Under the pieces are notes generated by a model. The model was not told the origin of the DNA and made no database searches. It was given only the letters and a program-made list of their open reading frames with translations. The translations under genes and the position numbers were made by a program. From Girardinichthys multiradiatus (Eukaryota; Chordata; Actinopteri; Cyprinodontiformes; Goodeidae), in contig NC_061794.1 of assembly GCF_021462225.1 (NCBI RefSeq), positions 16,633,784 through 16,697,783 of the forward strand: 64,000 bases of DNA. Reading direction: 5' to 3'. This document shows positions 34,796 to 46,439 of this stretch, one piece after another (position 1 is the stretch's first letter; every line of letters starts with the position of its first letter).

Positions 34796-36239
34796 ATAAC
34801 ATATATAATAATATAATGAATAAAATAAATTTGTTGTCCACTTCTAAAGTCGTTGTTAAAGCTACACATTTTAAAGAATGCCGTGTAAACAGAGGCAGGT
34901 GCCGGTATGAGGACTGCTGCAGCTACAAACAGCTGCTACCCAGTGCTACATGTGCTCATTGGAGAGGTCACTGCAGATCTGTTTGAAACAACATACATCA
35001 GGGTTTGACTGCGACTCGAGCTGAAAACTTGAAATGGTCCAGTGATGTTGAATGTAACTGTTTGGATTAGTTCCATTTTCATTAAAAGGTAGTTTATACC
35101 ATCATGTAGTTTATAAGCTGCTGCTGTGTATAGCTTTTCTAATTTTCTATTTTAAAGGAAAGAATATAATTAAACTCTGGATCTCAGGGGTGAAAAGGCT
35201 TTGACAAACAAACAACGCAGAAATCCGCTGTCAGGCCACTGCCTGAGTTTAGTTATAATGATGCATAATGCACGGTAATTGTTGTGTTAGTTTGCAGGCT
35301 TCAATGCTTGGTCTTCGTCTCTCTTTGGGCTATGCCTTCACTGAAGTGTTTCTTTCCATTGACAGTTCACACTTTCACACTCTTTAGGAGAGAAGTTGTT
35401 TTTTCCCTTTGGGGTGACTGTGCTTCAAGCAGCTGTTTATGAGCTGCATTAACAGCTGTGTTCAGAAGTGGCTGCTTTTGTTCAGCAGAAACTGCATCCA
35501 TTTCTCTGACAGACCTGAGGGCAGCTTGGGATCGCCACTGGATTTGTTACACAAGTTTTGAAAATTCAACCCTTTTCCGTCTTTTGTTGGAACTTCTCGG
35601 GGACAGTGAGCAACAGAAGAGCAGCAGGGGGAAGACCAAACAATGCAAACGGGACAACACAGTGTGAAATGGGATTTAAAACCATGTGATTGTGAGTCCA
35701 CAGGCTGTGAAGTAACGGGTTGAGGGCACTCAGACAGAGTCTAGTATGTTTGAGGGTAGAGCAGTGTAGCTTTTGTTCACTGTAAATCCGATTGTACTGT
35801 TTTTATTTATTTATTTTCTGGTTTTTGCGTGCAAGCTGCACTATCTTCCCGTTTGGTTTATTTCCTTTTAATCCCTCCTCATTATCGTTTTAGGAGTCCA
35901 AACCGTTACAGTCAGAACCCTTTACAGCAGCAGTGTTAATGTCATGAGTGAAGCATTACTGAAGCATGGAGGGATTTGAACTTCTAACCCTGGCAGTGTT
36001 TGCCTTTACAAGCTGAGCCACCATGACTGATAATAAAGAAACGGATTAATGGCAGTGTATGCCGTACAGTTCCTTTACATGGTTTGAATATGAGATTAAG
36101 TGTACAGCACGACCTTCTGTCACTTGAAACAGAAGACAGGTTTTTAACCTACAGTTTGAAAATAGGTGAAGCTTAAAAGCTGTAACTAAATGCACAGATC
36201 TCCAATGTTCTGTCCCACCTTTAAAACCAGTTGTGTCCT
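34796..36239. other. Intron 1 stretch, E-box-containing, no gene
   Basis: No coding evidence. Two CAGCTG E-boxes lie 22 bp apart at about 35430 and 35452, with another near 34928; this may be chance. Confidence 0.3.
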
Positions 36240-37110
36240 CTATTAGACCATTTATGTTATGTTTATGGTCATTGTCCTGCTGGAAGGAAGCCCCACTCTC
36301 ATCACTCTAGGCTCCATTACCCTGCAGTTAGCTACTTCCATCCTCTCATCAACCCTAACCAGCTTCTCTGTCCTTCCTGAGGAACAGCATCTCCACAGCA
36401 TGATGCTGCCACATAACATTTTGCATGCAGTTGAAATAGTTAAATCTTCTTCTCATCTGACGAGAGCACCGTCTTCCTATTTGCTGTGTCTCCTGTACAG
36501 CTTGTGGCAAACTGGAATTTGTATGGCTGTTTTCAACACTGATTTTCTTCTTGCCACTCTTTCATAAAGACCATTTTGTGGAGTGCATGACTAATTGCTG
36601 GTTTTGTTAACAGATTTTCCCACCTGAGCTGGGGATCTCCATAGTTCCTCCAGAGTAGGTGGGTTTGCAGCTTTGCCGCAGTTTTCTAAATTTAGATGAT
36701 TTGAACAGTGTTTTTAGAGACAAGAGATTTTCAAAGCATAGAATTATGTTTTATAAAGTAACCCTGCTTTAAACTTCCCCATAAATGTATTTCTGACCTG
36801 TCTGCTGTGTTCCAAAGTCTTCCTGATCTTTCTCTGTCCTCTAATGTTCTCTAAAGGCCTCTGAGGCATTCACAGAGCAACTGTTCATACTGTGATGAAA
36901 TTACACCTGTTTACTTACCTGTTAATTGGTAGCACAGAATTTTATTTGGGGTATCGAGGGGCGGATTACAAATTCACATCACACTTTCAGATTTGTATTT
37001 GTAGAAAAACGTGAAAACTGTATGGTTTTTCACATAAGATTCCAATAAAACCCAGTGAAGTTTGTAGTTGTAACATAAAATGTAAAAAAGGTCATATTCT
37101 CACAAGGCCA
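36240..37110 (-). mobile_element. Decayed Tc1 relic (MKTKEH family)
   Basis: Plus-strand blocks GTCATTGTCCTGCTGGAAGG, CACAGCATGATGCTGCCAC, GTGTTCCAAAGTCTTCCTGATC, TAAAGGCCTCTGAGGCATTCACAGAG and TCCAATAAAACCCAGTGAAG are complements of the transposase, leader and terminal repeat in the family's order. The left terminal repeat is not recognisable. No open frame. Confidence 0.7.
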
Positions 37111-39539
37111 TACTTTAATGTGTTTTTAAAACCTTAAAATATTTGCTTTAGATATTGAGGCATTTTGAAATCCTAAGTCACCTAAGTGGTATATCTCTCT
37201 TTCTTCCATTGGGGAAAAATGCCAGGGCTTATTTTTAATAACCCATCCCTCTGGCCTATGTTGACCATTTTTGAGGCTGTTTCCTGCCACTCCGTCTTTC
37301 TGCTGAACATACTATTTCCGTTTAGATTTTCTGGCAGCAGGCTGAGGATGCTCTGACATTCAAGAAGCTATGAGTGTGTTATTAGTCAGGCTACCTGGCA
37401 CAGAGAGATAGCTCTGAACTCCCTCAGCCCTTTGAAACGCTGGGACTGCACTCCCCACAAAGCGTCTTATAGAGCCGATGCGCTGATCGGAGGTCGGCCT
37501 CACTTTCATGGCTTGCGCATCGGCTGAACCTCCGCATTGATTCTAAATCAGTGTGGTTATTCTTGGAGTTTCTTTGCGTGCCAAGCCCCAACTCTCCTCC
37601 CTCTGTGAAGTACAGACACATGCAAGTGGAAACGCCAGAAGGAAGCCCATAGGAGCTGTAAAAGCTTCCAAAAGTGTCTCTAAGTTGTTATTGGCAAAAG
37701 CTTTGTTTTTCCTTTAGTGCAAAAGATGTCAGAGCAACCTTCCATTTGTTCAGTTTTTAGTTTGAAGGTTATTAATGTTTCATCGTTTTTATGCACCCTA
37801 AAATGAATAGGCATGGAGATTGTCAGATGCATTAGTTATAACTTTATGGCTTGAAAAGAGGATTAGCTTTGCTCACCTCTCACCTAAAGCAATCCACATT
37901 TCCATGCGGTCTTTATACTCTTAGATAGATCTGATATAGTGTGGGCGAATTGTAAAGGTAGGGGTGGCAATTTATATAGAGGGGCTGATAAAAAGGCACA
38001 TTTGCTTTTACTGTATGCGTCTGTTCTTTTGTGGGTTTCAGTATTGACCCTTTAGAATAAACTTGACACCAACTCTAAAAGGTTGGATTGATGTGAATTG
38101 GCAATAATATTGGCTTATCATACATTATAACATTTGGGCTGTGTTGGATAATTTCTGGACCATAGCAAAGGAAAGATTGTTTAAAGTACGACTGAGTGTT
38201 CAGTTTTGATTTAAACTAAAAAATAAAATGTGGCATGTGTCAAATGTAAACTGGTGTGTTTTGTTTTTTTAGTGACTTTCCATATTTGGACCATCACAGT
38301 CCAAAGAACCAAGGGCAGGAATAACATGTCAATATGTCAGCTAGCTGAGTTAACTGGAAAACGGCACCACATCGTTCTTGTATTAGTAGAATGCATTATA
38401 ATCTGCAACCAACATAGAATTCAGTCCAGGTGTACCTAGCCCATGTATTGCTCTTATTTTTATGCTTTTCTAATTGTAAGTTGGAGCTTTAAATGTTCAA
38501 AAAGAGATGGTTAAACAGTAAGGCTCTTTATGAAAAGTGTGAAAATGCCCCTTAGTTTAGCACCAATAGGAAGCTTTAAAACAGATGCTACCTTTACCAC
38601 TATTAGTGGCTAGCAGTTTGCCAGCTGTTGTATTCTCACAGTGATTACAAATCATTTCTTTCTTGTCTGTTATCAGTTTGTCTCTCTACCAAGTGCCCAA
38701 AATACTGACAATCTTCTGAAAGAGGTGAAGGCTACAGTGTTTTGTAATCAGGAGTTGTCATCCAACCTAATGAAAAATTTGTATTTATTGACTCCATCAG
38801 CACAAAAAAATAGACTAAAAACTGCTCTGTGGATCATTTGCAATAATACTGCACAATATATGAAATCAAAATCACCATTGCATTATTGGTGCATTCACAC
38901 TCTGCATGCCAACAATATATATTTAGCCAACTGGATGGTCTTTAGCTGCCCTTGGTGCTCACAATTTGGATATTTTTAGAAGCCAGAGGTCACAGATGAA
39001 TGGTCAGTAAAATGTGGATTTCTCATTGATATCATCATCACAATATGCATTCAGTGCTTTAAATACAAGCAATGTTTTGAGCTGTTTTGCAGATCATCAG
39101 ATGACTTTGTTCTCTTTGAACCCACAGATTAGTGTTGCTCTCTGTGCCTTGTATTATGTCACTATGCTACATTAGTGCTACATCCTGCTTACTGTAGCCT
39201 GAGCTTACCTGCATTGTGCTATTTTTAGGATAAAGAATTTGCTGTGATACTGTGTCATCTGCGTTTACTCTCTCTTTGGGATTGCAGTCAAAAACAATGT
39301 GCTACACATGCCGTGGTGATGACATCGTCATTAACAACATCAAAACTGAAAGGAATACCCAAGGCTGAGCAGTCGTAGGCGAACTATTCCCCTGAACTAT
39401 TTATAGTTCACATTTTCTTTGACTCTGTTTAGTCTTCCCTTTCTGTTAATAATTACTTCAGCTCTTATTTAACGTTTATGAGTCAGGACAAATGGATGGA
39501 TGTCACGGGAAAAATACATGTGTTGTATAGATGTTGTGT
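37111..39539. other. Intron 1 stretch with a GC-rich island
   Basis: Mostly AT-rich without features. The exception is 37410-37620, which is GC-rich, CpG-containing and holds the inverted repeat listed separately. Confidence 0.4.
37473..37525. repeat. Perfect 11-bp inverted repeat in GC-rich island
   Basis: AGCCGATGCGC (37473-37483) and GCGCATCGGCT (37515-37525) are exact complements with a 31-nt loop that itself contains GATCGGAGGTCGGCC. The surrounding 200 bp is far richer in CpG than the rest of the intron. Not part of any transposon I recognise. Confidence 0.85.
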
Positions 39540-39733
39540 AGACTTTAAGGAATCTAAAATATAAAAGATATTTAAAGTTATTTTACAATTTTTTGTCTGC
39601 TACATAATTCCATATGTGTTTATTCACAGTTCTGATGCTTTCAATGAGAATCTATGTACAATGTAAATAGTCATAAACATAAAGAAAGCCATTAAATGAG
39701 AAAGTGTGTCTAAAACCTTTGACCAGTAGTGTA
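39540..39733. mobile_element. Foldback Tc1-derived MITE, copy 3 (right arm only)
   Basis: CTTTAAGGAATCTAAAATATAAAAG through GAAAGTGTGTCTAAAACCTTTGACCAGTAGTGTA corresponds to the right arm of the 33938-34434 element. The left arm is absent. Confidence 0.75.
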
Positions 39734-39744
39734 TATCTATAAGC

Positions 39745-39935
39745 AATTAAGAGAGACAAATTAACCTAAGATCACAGTCATGTTTTTGGACTGTGGGAGG
39801 AAGCTGAAGTATGCAGGGAGAAAACTCATGCATGCATTGGGAGAACATGCAAACTCTATGCTGAAAGTTCGCAGGCCAGCATTTGAACCTTTCTGCAGCA
39901 GTGCTACCAACTGCGCCTCTGTCCAGGCCAAGAAA
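39745..39935. repeat. Dispersed fish repeat fragment
   Basis: TTTTTGGACTGTGGGAGGAAGC, then GAGAACATGCAAACTC, then GCTACCAACTGCGCC follow the order of a repeat seen widely in fish genomes. I cannot assign a superfamily. Confidence 0.5.
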
Positions 39936-40270
39936 CCACCAGGAAAGCTGATATGAGTACTTTTGAGTGGCGATTTACATTTTTATCTTTTCATATAATT
40001 AGTTGAGTTGTCGAAATTTGCTGATTGAACACCATTCTTGTCCCCAGACATCCTCTGAGGGATTCCTGTGAGGCTGTTACTCAGATGAACATTTCCTCTA
40101 TGTCTGGTAGTGGGATTGCTTTTTTGTTTTTCTGAAAACAAAGACATCGACTGCAGGATGCTATCATGCTTGCTGTGCATAAAACAACTTGACAAAATGA
40201 AAACATCAAGGCCTCAGAGTGTCTGTGGGAAGAATTTTATTGTGTTCTTGTAAAAGAAGATGAAAAAAAC

Positions 40271-41293
40271 ATACATTTACCGGCCACTTTATTAGGTACA
40301 CCTTGGTAGTACCGGGTTGGACCCCTTTTGCCTTCAGAACTGTCTTAATCCTTCGTGGAATAGATTCAACAAGGTACTGGAAACATTCCTCAGAGAGTTT
40401 GGTCCATATTGACATGTTAGCATCACACAGATGCTGCAGATTTGTCGGCTGCACATCCATGATGTGAATCTCCCGTTCCACCACATCCCAAAGGTACTCT
40501 ATTAGATTGAGATCTGGTGACTGTGGATGCCATTTGAGTCCAGTGAACTCATTGTCATGTTCAAGAAACCAGTCTGAGATGATTGGTGCTTTATGACATG
40601 GTGCGTTATCCTGCTGGAAGTAACCATCAGAAGATGGGTACACTGTGGTCATAAAGGGATGGACATGGTCAGCAACAATACTCAGGTAGGCTGTGGCGTT
40701 GACACGATTCTCAATTGGTACTAAGGGGCCCAAATTGTACCAAGAAAATATCCCCCACATCATTACACCACCACCACCAGCCTGAACCGTTGATACAAGG
40801 CAGGATGGATCCATGCTTTCATGTTGTTGATGCCAAATTCTGACCCCACCATCTGAATGTCGCAACAGAAATCGAGACTCATCAGACCAGGCAACGTTTT
40901 TCCAATCTTCTATTGTCCAATTTTGGTGGGCCTGTGCAGTCTTCTGCTGCTGTAGCCCATCCGCCTCAAGGTTTGACGTGTTGTGCGTTCAGAGATGCTC
41001 TTCTGCATGCCTTGGTTGTAACGAGTGGTTATTTGAGTTACTGTTGCCTTTCTATCACCTCAAACCAGTCTGGCCATTCTCCTGTGACCTCTAGCATCAA
41101 CAAAGTATTTGCAACCACAGAATTGCTGCTCACTTGATATTTTCTCTTTTTTGGACCATTCTCTGTAAACCCTAGAGATGGTAGTGCGTGAAAATCCCAG
41201 TAGATCAGCAGTTTCTGAAATACTCAGACCAGCCCGTCTGGCATCAACAACCATGCCACGTTCAAAGTCACTTAAATCACCTTTCTTCCCCAT
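40271..41293 (-). mobile_element. Tc1 element missing its 5' terminal repeat
   Basis: The transposase 3' end is bounded by the terminal sequence TACATTTACCGGCCACTTTATTAGGTACACC at 40271. The other end should carry its complement beyond the start codon at 41293, but the sequence instead enters a TA run (41298-41312) with no such repeat up to 41400, so the 5' terminus is lost. A decayed copy of the same family lies at 44050-44520. Confidence 0.85.
40300..41293 (-). pseudogene. Tc1 transposase (DD34E), broken
   Basis: Starts MGKKGDLSDFERGMVV at 41293 with a helix-turn-helix (SETADLLGFSRTTISRVY). An in-frame TGA follows ARLV near 41068, where the family has Arg; a CpG-decay change is likely. An internal deletion near 40950-40930 then breaks the frame. 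From about 40905 the frame is open again and carries WSDESRF, GYFQQDNAPCHKA and SPDLNLIEYLWDVVERE, so all three catalytic residues are present. It continues without a stop through the end of the gene region. Inactive because of the 5' lesions. Confidence 0.88.
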
Positions 41294-41312
41294 TCTGATA
41301 TATATATATATA

Positions 41313-42211
41313 CGACAGCTCTCAGTAGCTCCAGTCTGTATGGTTACTCTCCTTATGTTAGATTAGCATTCTCCTTTGACTTTCTAAAGGAAATGATAAT
41401 TATAGCCTTGTTTAATACTATCAAATAATGGACCAGTATAACATTATATTGGTATGATAACCTTGACTGAAAATACTACAGTATCTCTTATTTATTTAGA
41501 AATCTAAAACAAACATGTAATTTTAATACATAGACTGAAGCAAAAATATTGAATAAACCCAGTAATCTAGTAATAGTGTGTATTAGTAACAATAATGCAA
41601 TGTTTTTCCAGTGTTACACCTCCCAGTGTATTGGATTAATAATACTGTATTATTATTGTATTGTATTTTGTTGTAAGCAAACAAAATGCTCTGTGTCAGC
41701 CAGCTGACCTGCAGTGTGCGGCATTAGGTGGGAAAGGGCTGCACAACTCTGGTATTAAACAGACCGGAACTTATAGGAAGGGGATGACAGGACATTTTAT
41801 CAGTTTTGAAGCCATAACTTTTGAAACCACAGTGTACGGTAATAACTGGAAACCTGTTCGTAGTCTTGGGAACCTCTTTTAGGAACTCAGCTATATGAGG
41901 TAAAACCAGAGTTTAGTTAACAATTTTTAGGCTAAATTGTGTATTTAACACAGCATTTATTTAATGTAATTGTGTGCTGGTCCAGCAGATTATCCCAGCT
42001 TTTGTCACTGATCCCAATATCATTTTAATGACAGAGGAGGATCAGAATCAATTACTGGATTTTGTTTGCATTGGGATTCAGCCTAGTAATAAATAATTTG
42101 GAGTATTTAACGTTAGCAGAATAAACATTAATATGTTTGTATATGTATATTGATATAAGACCTTTTCTTGCTCTCGCTGTAAATGTATTATAAAAGTCAT
42201 TTGGATTTGAA
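41313..42211. other. Intron 1 stretch without recognised elements
   Basis: AT-rich DNA with no supported feature. Confidence 0.4.
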
Positions 42212-42270
42212 TGTGTGTGTGTGTGTGTGTGTGTGCGTGTGTGTGTGTGTGCGTGTGTGTGTGTGTGTGT
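42212..42270. repeat. (TG)n microsatellite with GC interruptions
   Basis: About 29 TG units interrupted twice by CG. Confidence 0.95.
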
Positions 42271-43224
42271 TGGAGGTCAGCAGGGAGTGAGGCTCCTCGT
42301 AATCCGGTAATCAAACCAGCTGCCACTGAACCCAACCCCCCACTTTTCTACCCTTGTGTTATTTCTCTCATCCTCCCTACATTTCGTCCTCCAGTTTCAG
42401 TGTTTCTGACCACTGTTTTCTAAATATTTTATTTATCAAGTCTTGGCCATCTTGTTTCTTTTTTTCCATCTTTGTTTTGACAGTTTCAGTCCACAGTAAA
42501 AGAGTAGAAGATTCGAATATAAGAGACCTTTTATTTTTAAAGTATTCTGTTTTTTATAATTGACATTTTCATATATGCGTCTGTTATTCTTTGTTAAAAC
42601 CCCTCACTTTTTCCAGTCCTTCACTGCTGTATGCTTTCGCTTTTCCTGGTTTTTAATAAACCTCCTTTGCTGTCCTTCATCCTCTGTTGCCTCCCTGTCC
42701 TCCTGATCCTCTGTGTCCCTGTCTTCCTTTACCCCTCACCCTCCATCTATTTCTGTCAGGTTCCTCTCTTCCTTTCATCACTGTATTATGTGTTCTTGCT
42801 TCAGGACCTCTTTTATATTGCTTCCTTACTCCTTCAATCAAGATTTACTATCTTTTATTTGTTTGACTTTAACATCCAGTCACTACCACATGGTTAGAAA
42901 TTGCCTCCTCCAGTCAGTAGGATCCCTTTGTCACAACAGATTGCTTTACAGCACACAATGCAGAGTGTTATGTATTCTGTATTGATGATGAGACACAGGT
43001 TGTGCCTGTGGAAAAGCTGGCTGTTGGTCAATAATTAAACAAAGAAATATGACTGGAAATGGAAGAGAAGAAACAATGAATTTGTAAATCTGTGTGACTT
43101 TCAACACAAGATATTTTATACAGTATATTTATGCTTTCATAAGAAATTAATGAATTTTATATTTACATTGTTATCCCTGGAACTGAACAATACTACGACC
43201 ATTGTGTTGATTTTTTTTGCTTCA
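42271..43224. other. Pyrimidine-rich intron stretch
   Basis: CT-rich sense strand at 42350-42850 gives long but low-complexity ORFs that do not resemble a protein family. Confidence 0.4.
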
Positions 43225-43800
43225 GGTCTTCCTCACTAAATTTTTTACAAACTTCAACTTGTCCAGAACACGGCTGCCCGGGTCATTACCAGAACCTCCT
43301 CCTTTGAACACATTGCTCCCATGCTTAAATATCTTCACTGGTCACACAAATATTGCTGTAATTTCAAGATTCTCTTTATCACTTTCATAGCTTTCCATAA
43401 CTTGGCACTTCCTTACCTCACTGATATTTGCTATTACATGCCCTCCTGAACTCTTTGCTCTTCTTCCTACCTTCTTGGCATACTTCCTTCCAGTTTGACA
43501 AACATGCGGCCTAAGGTTTTCTCTCATGTAGCTCCCCGTCTTTGGAATACTCTTCCACAACACATCCATGATTCTAATTCTCTTATAATCCACTGGTTTA
43601 AGTTAGCCTATCTTGGATATAACTTTAGATGTTACTGTGCCAGTCATTATTTTGCTTTTATTGTTGTTTGTTCTTATATTGTTTTATTGCTTATATTTTT
43701 ACTGTTCTTTAATCCTTTTTTCGTTCGGTGTCCTTGAGTACCTTGAAAAGAACCTTCAAATAAAATGAATTATTATTAAATAAATTATTATTAATAAAGC
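43225..43800 (+). pseudogene. L2-like LINE 3' fragment
   Basis: CTTGTCCAGAACACGGCTGCCCGG encodes a decayed LVQNTAAR block. Further along, a frame at about 43510-43600 reads VAPRLWNTLPQHIHDSNSL, a hallmark of the C-terminus of L2/CR1-like RT ORFs. The fragment ends in an ATT-rich 3' tail at about 43765-43795. 5'-truncated and stop-ridden. Confidence 0.8.
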
Positions 43801-44049
43801 AGTGACTGGTTACCATAGAGAATGAACATGGCTGGTGAACAGACATTGCTAACTTGCTAATTAGTTGCCATAATTTCCTGGGCGGGCCAACCTGGTTCTC
43901 AGGCAGAGGGGAAATGTAGCAGGTGCTGCACCCCTCCAATATGTTGTGGGATCCCCAGGATGTGATAGAAGACTGTACTTGACATACACTGATAGACTAA
44001 TATATCTACAAAGACCATTGCAATTATATATTATGTACATTATGGATAT

Positions 44050-44520
44050 ACTCATACGGGTCACTTCCTTAGGCATACCTATTAAATCTATAACTAAAAG
44101 GTACTCATTTAATCAAATGACAACAACTTAATGCCTTTAGGCATCTAGATGTTGTCGACATGACTTCAACTGACAACCATTTCTTAGATCTGATCAGTAA
44201 ATGATAAAATATGAGGAAGTGCTCCTGGGATGTTCTCAGGAGAAAAATGCCTTTGTGATGTCATGGATCAGGAGAGAATGAGCAAACTAGATGGAAATGA
44301 CAGAAAGGGAACAGATTCTCAAATAACCACTCAAAACAAATAAAAGTCCAAAGTTGCCTGGTCTAACAAGCCTTAAATTCAGCTGCAACATTCAGAAGGG
44401 AGAATCAGAATTTAGTGTAAACAACACTGAAGCATGGATCCATCCTTTTTCTGTCAGCAGTTAAACTGCTGCTGCTGTTGGTGGCGCGTAATGGTCTGGA
44501 GGATTTGGTTTAGGTTTTTG
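44050..44520 (+). mobile_element. Heavily decayed Tc1 relic
   Basis: GGGTCACTTCCTTAGGCATACCTATTA is the degraded terminal repeat of the family at 40271-41293. CAACTTAATGCCTTTAGGCATCTAGATG, CAGAAAGGGAACAGATTCTCAAATAACCACTC and GAAGCATGGATCCATCC then follow in family order. The start codon region and the 3' half are missing. Confidence 0.65.
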
Positions 44521-44884
44521 AAATAATACATGATCTATAAATGCAATGTTTATTGAAGTTATCCTTAACTGAATAAGCTCATTCAAAAATCTAAACTTGC
44601 TCTAGAAAACTAGCAAAAAATTAATTTTGTTTAATGTAACTCAACAGTTTAATTAAAATAGACTTGAGTGAGGGTTTTATGGTTGATGTTCTTTAGAAAG
44701 GCAGCCATCAGCAGAATGTTTACTTTGCCTGGAGAATCTTTCTCCATGAATGTTTGTCCCTGCAATGTATGATCATATATAAGTAAAGTACAGTGAGTAT
44801 AGTTTTAGTGTGTTACAGTCTATGCATATTTTGCCTCTATATCTGTCCCACTGCCTCTTTTTCTTTTCTTTTCTCTTTAATATC

Positions 44885-45330
44885 CTGGTTCAGGTCATAT
44901 TTCATGTGGTGTTCATCAAGGATCTGTCCTCAGCACTGATCTGTTTTCACTTTATATTTGGCTTTGAGGTCTATTCTTAACATACATTTTTCTTTTATTT
45001 CAAAGCAGATAACATACAAATATATTTGCCCAGATAACTACATTAAAAATTTGAAGTTTATTGAAACCTTTAGTGTTTAATGCTTTATTCCTCAGACTTT
45101 TTCAGAACCAAACAGAAAAAAACAGAGGTAATTGTTCTTCCATTCTGAAGAATAACTTGATTAAATAAGTACGGCCCATACCTTGGAAAGATTTGAAATA
45201 CTAATAAAAACCTACTTCTTTTCACTGAGATTTGAGTCCAGTAATGCTTGGCATCATTTGTGTATATACTTCAAATCTTATTTTATTTGAACTGTTTTAG
45301 TTTTTTTCACTTTAATTAGATCTATTTGCT
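44885..45330 (+). pseudogene. LINE RT fragment with internal deletion
   Basis: About 44905-44960 encodes a decayed GVPQGS block (GVHQGSVLSTDLFSLYI). 45003-45035 encodes ADNIQIYLP, a mutated YADDTQIYLP active site. 45180-45235 resembles the LKTYLFSL C-terminal block. It sits 190 bp before celsr3 exon 2. Confidence 0.6.
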
Positions 45331-45517
45331 ATATTTAAATATATGTTTTGTTTTATTATCATCTTATTGAACAGCAATTTGTTCTAACTTACATGGTTTA
45401 AACTTTTCTATCTCTTTTTGTTCTAAGCCTGTTGTAAGTCATCTGTATTGCCAACAAAAAACCCTAATGGATTCACCCTAATGGTTTTCCCTTCTTATTT
45501 GTTTCTTAACTTTTCAG

Positions 45518-45861
45518 ACGGTGTCCACAGCATCTCAGCCCAGTGTGTTCTTCGTGTCCTCATCATCACAGAGGACATGCTGGGCAGCAGCGTCACTGTC
45601 CGCCTTCAGAACATGTCTCAGGAGCACTTCCTCTCACCCCTGCTGGGCAACTTCCTGGAGGGTGTGTCCGCAGTGCTCTCTGTGCCCGTCGAGGATGTTT
45701 TCATCTTCAACATCCAACCGGACTTGGACGCAGCACCAGGAAGCATCCTGAATGTCAGCTTCTCTGCTGCATTGCCGGGCGGCCATTTCTTCCCCTCTGA
45801 GGCTCTGGAGGAGCAGCTGTATTTGAACAGGCCCAGACTGACATCACTGACGCAGATGGAG
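45518..45861 (+). CDS. celsr3: celsr3 exon 2: end of cadherin 9 and adjacent domain
   Basis: 344 nt; enters in phase 1 (G|AC makes the Asp after VT) and leaves in phase 0. It reads DGVHSISAQCVLRV, closing cadherin repeat 9, then IITEDMLGSSVTVRL, FLSPLLGNFLEGVSAVL, VEDVFIFNIQ and EEQLYLNRPRLTSLTQME. This block matches the region between the last cadherin repeat and the first EGF in CELSR proteins, aligning closely with CELSR3 (GVAAVL...EDVFIFNIQ). In the family it is thought to be a membrane-adjacent type domain (known for related cadherins; inferred here). The acceptor TTCTTAACTTTTCAG is strong; the donor GAG|GTTTGT is weak. Confidence 0.95.
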
Positions 45862-46439
45862 GTTTGTTTACATGAAACAACACAGATATGCTCATGCATA
45901 GCCAAAAGACAGGTAACTGCCTTATTTAGTTCTGTCTCCTTCTTATACAAATTGAAATGCTATTGCGCAGCTCTGTTTGGATTTTATTCAAAACTAAATG
46001 AATATTTTTATTTTCAGCAGCATTTAGTCTCTGACTGGATCATGATTTGACCTAAATTATATATTTTTCTATATTACACTTGATAAAAAGAGATACGATA
46101 CTGAAAAAGTATTACTAATCAGTGACATATATTTTATATGTTTATCTCCAGTATTGTAGTTAATTTAAATATCCAAATAAAAGGAGGAAATTATGTCCTT
46201 TTTAAAAAAAAAATGGACATTAATAATTTAAGGCCTAGTGAAATGTCATTGACTTGCTGTAATCAAAACAATAGTATGCATAAAGTAATAAATCCCATTT
46301 AACATGAAACCCAAGTTAATTTAAATAAATTAAAATATCTAGAAGTTATAGTATTTTAGTAATACAAGTCAAAAAGTGAAACTCTTAATAACACAGCATT
46401 ATACATTAATTTGTTTATTTTTGTTAATTTTGATTATTG

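Larger units (their letters stand above)
17144..45517 (+). other. celsr3: celsr3 intron 1
   Basis: Bounded by the donor GTAAGAG at 17144 and the acceptor TTTCTTAACTTTTCAG ending at 45517; phase 1. It is 28,374 bp and AT-rich, with transposon relics listed separately and no convincing alternative coding exon. Pyrimidine-rich stretches near 23400-24020 and 42350-42850 contain acceptor-like CAGs, but no coding frame follows. Confidence 0.92.

Noticed and set aside
35430..35460. Pair of CAGCTG E-boxes as an enhancer
   Set aside because: Six-base motifs are too frequent to support a call without conservation.
45862..46050. Open extension of exon 2
   Set aside because: Past the donor; joining to exon 3 at phase 0 restores the conserved VLPFDDN sequence, and the extension has no homology.
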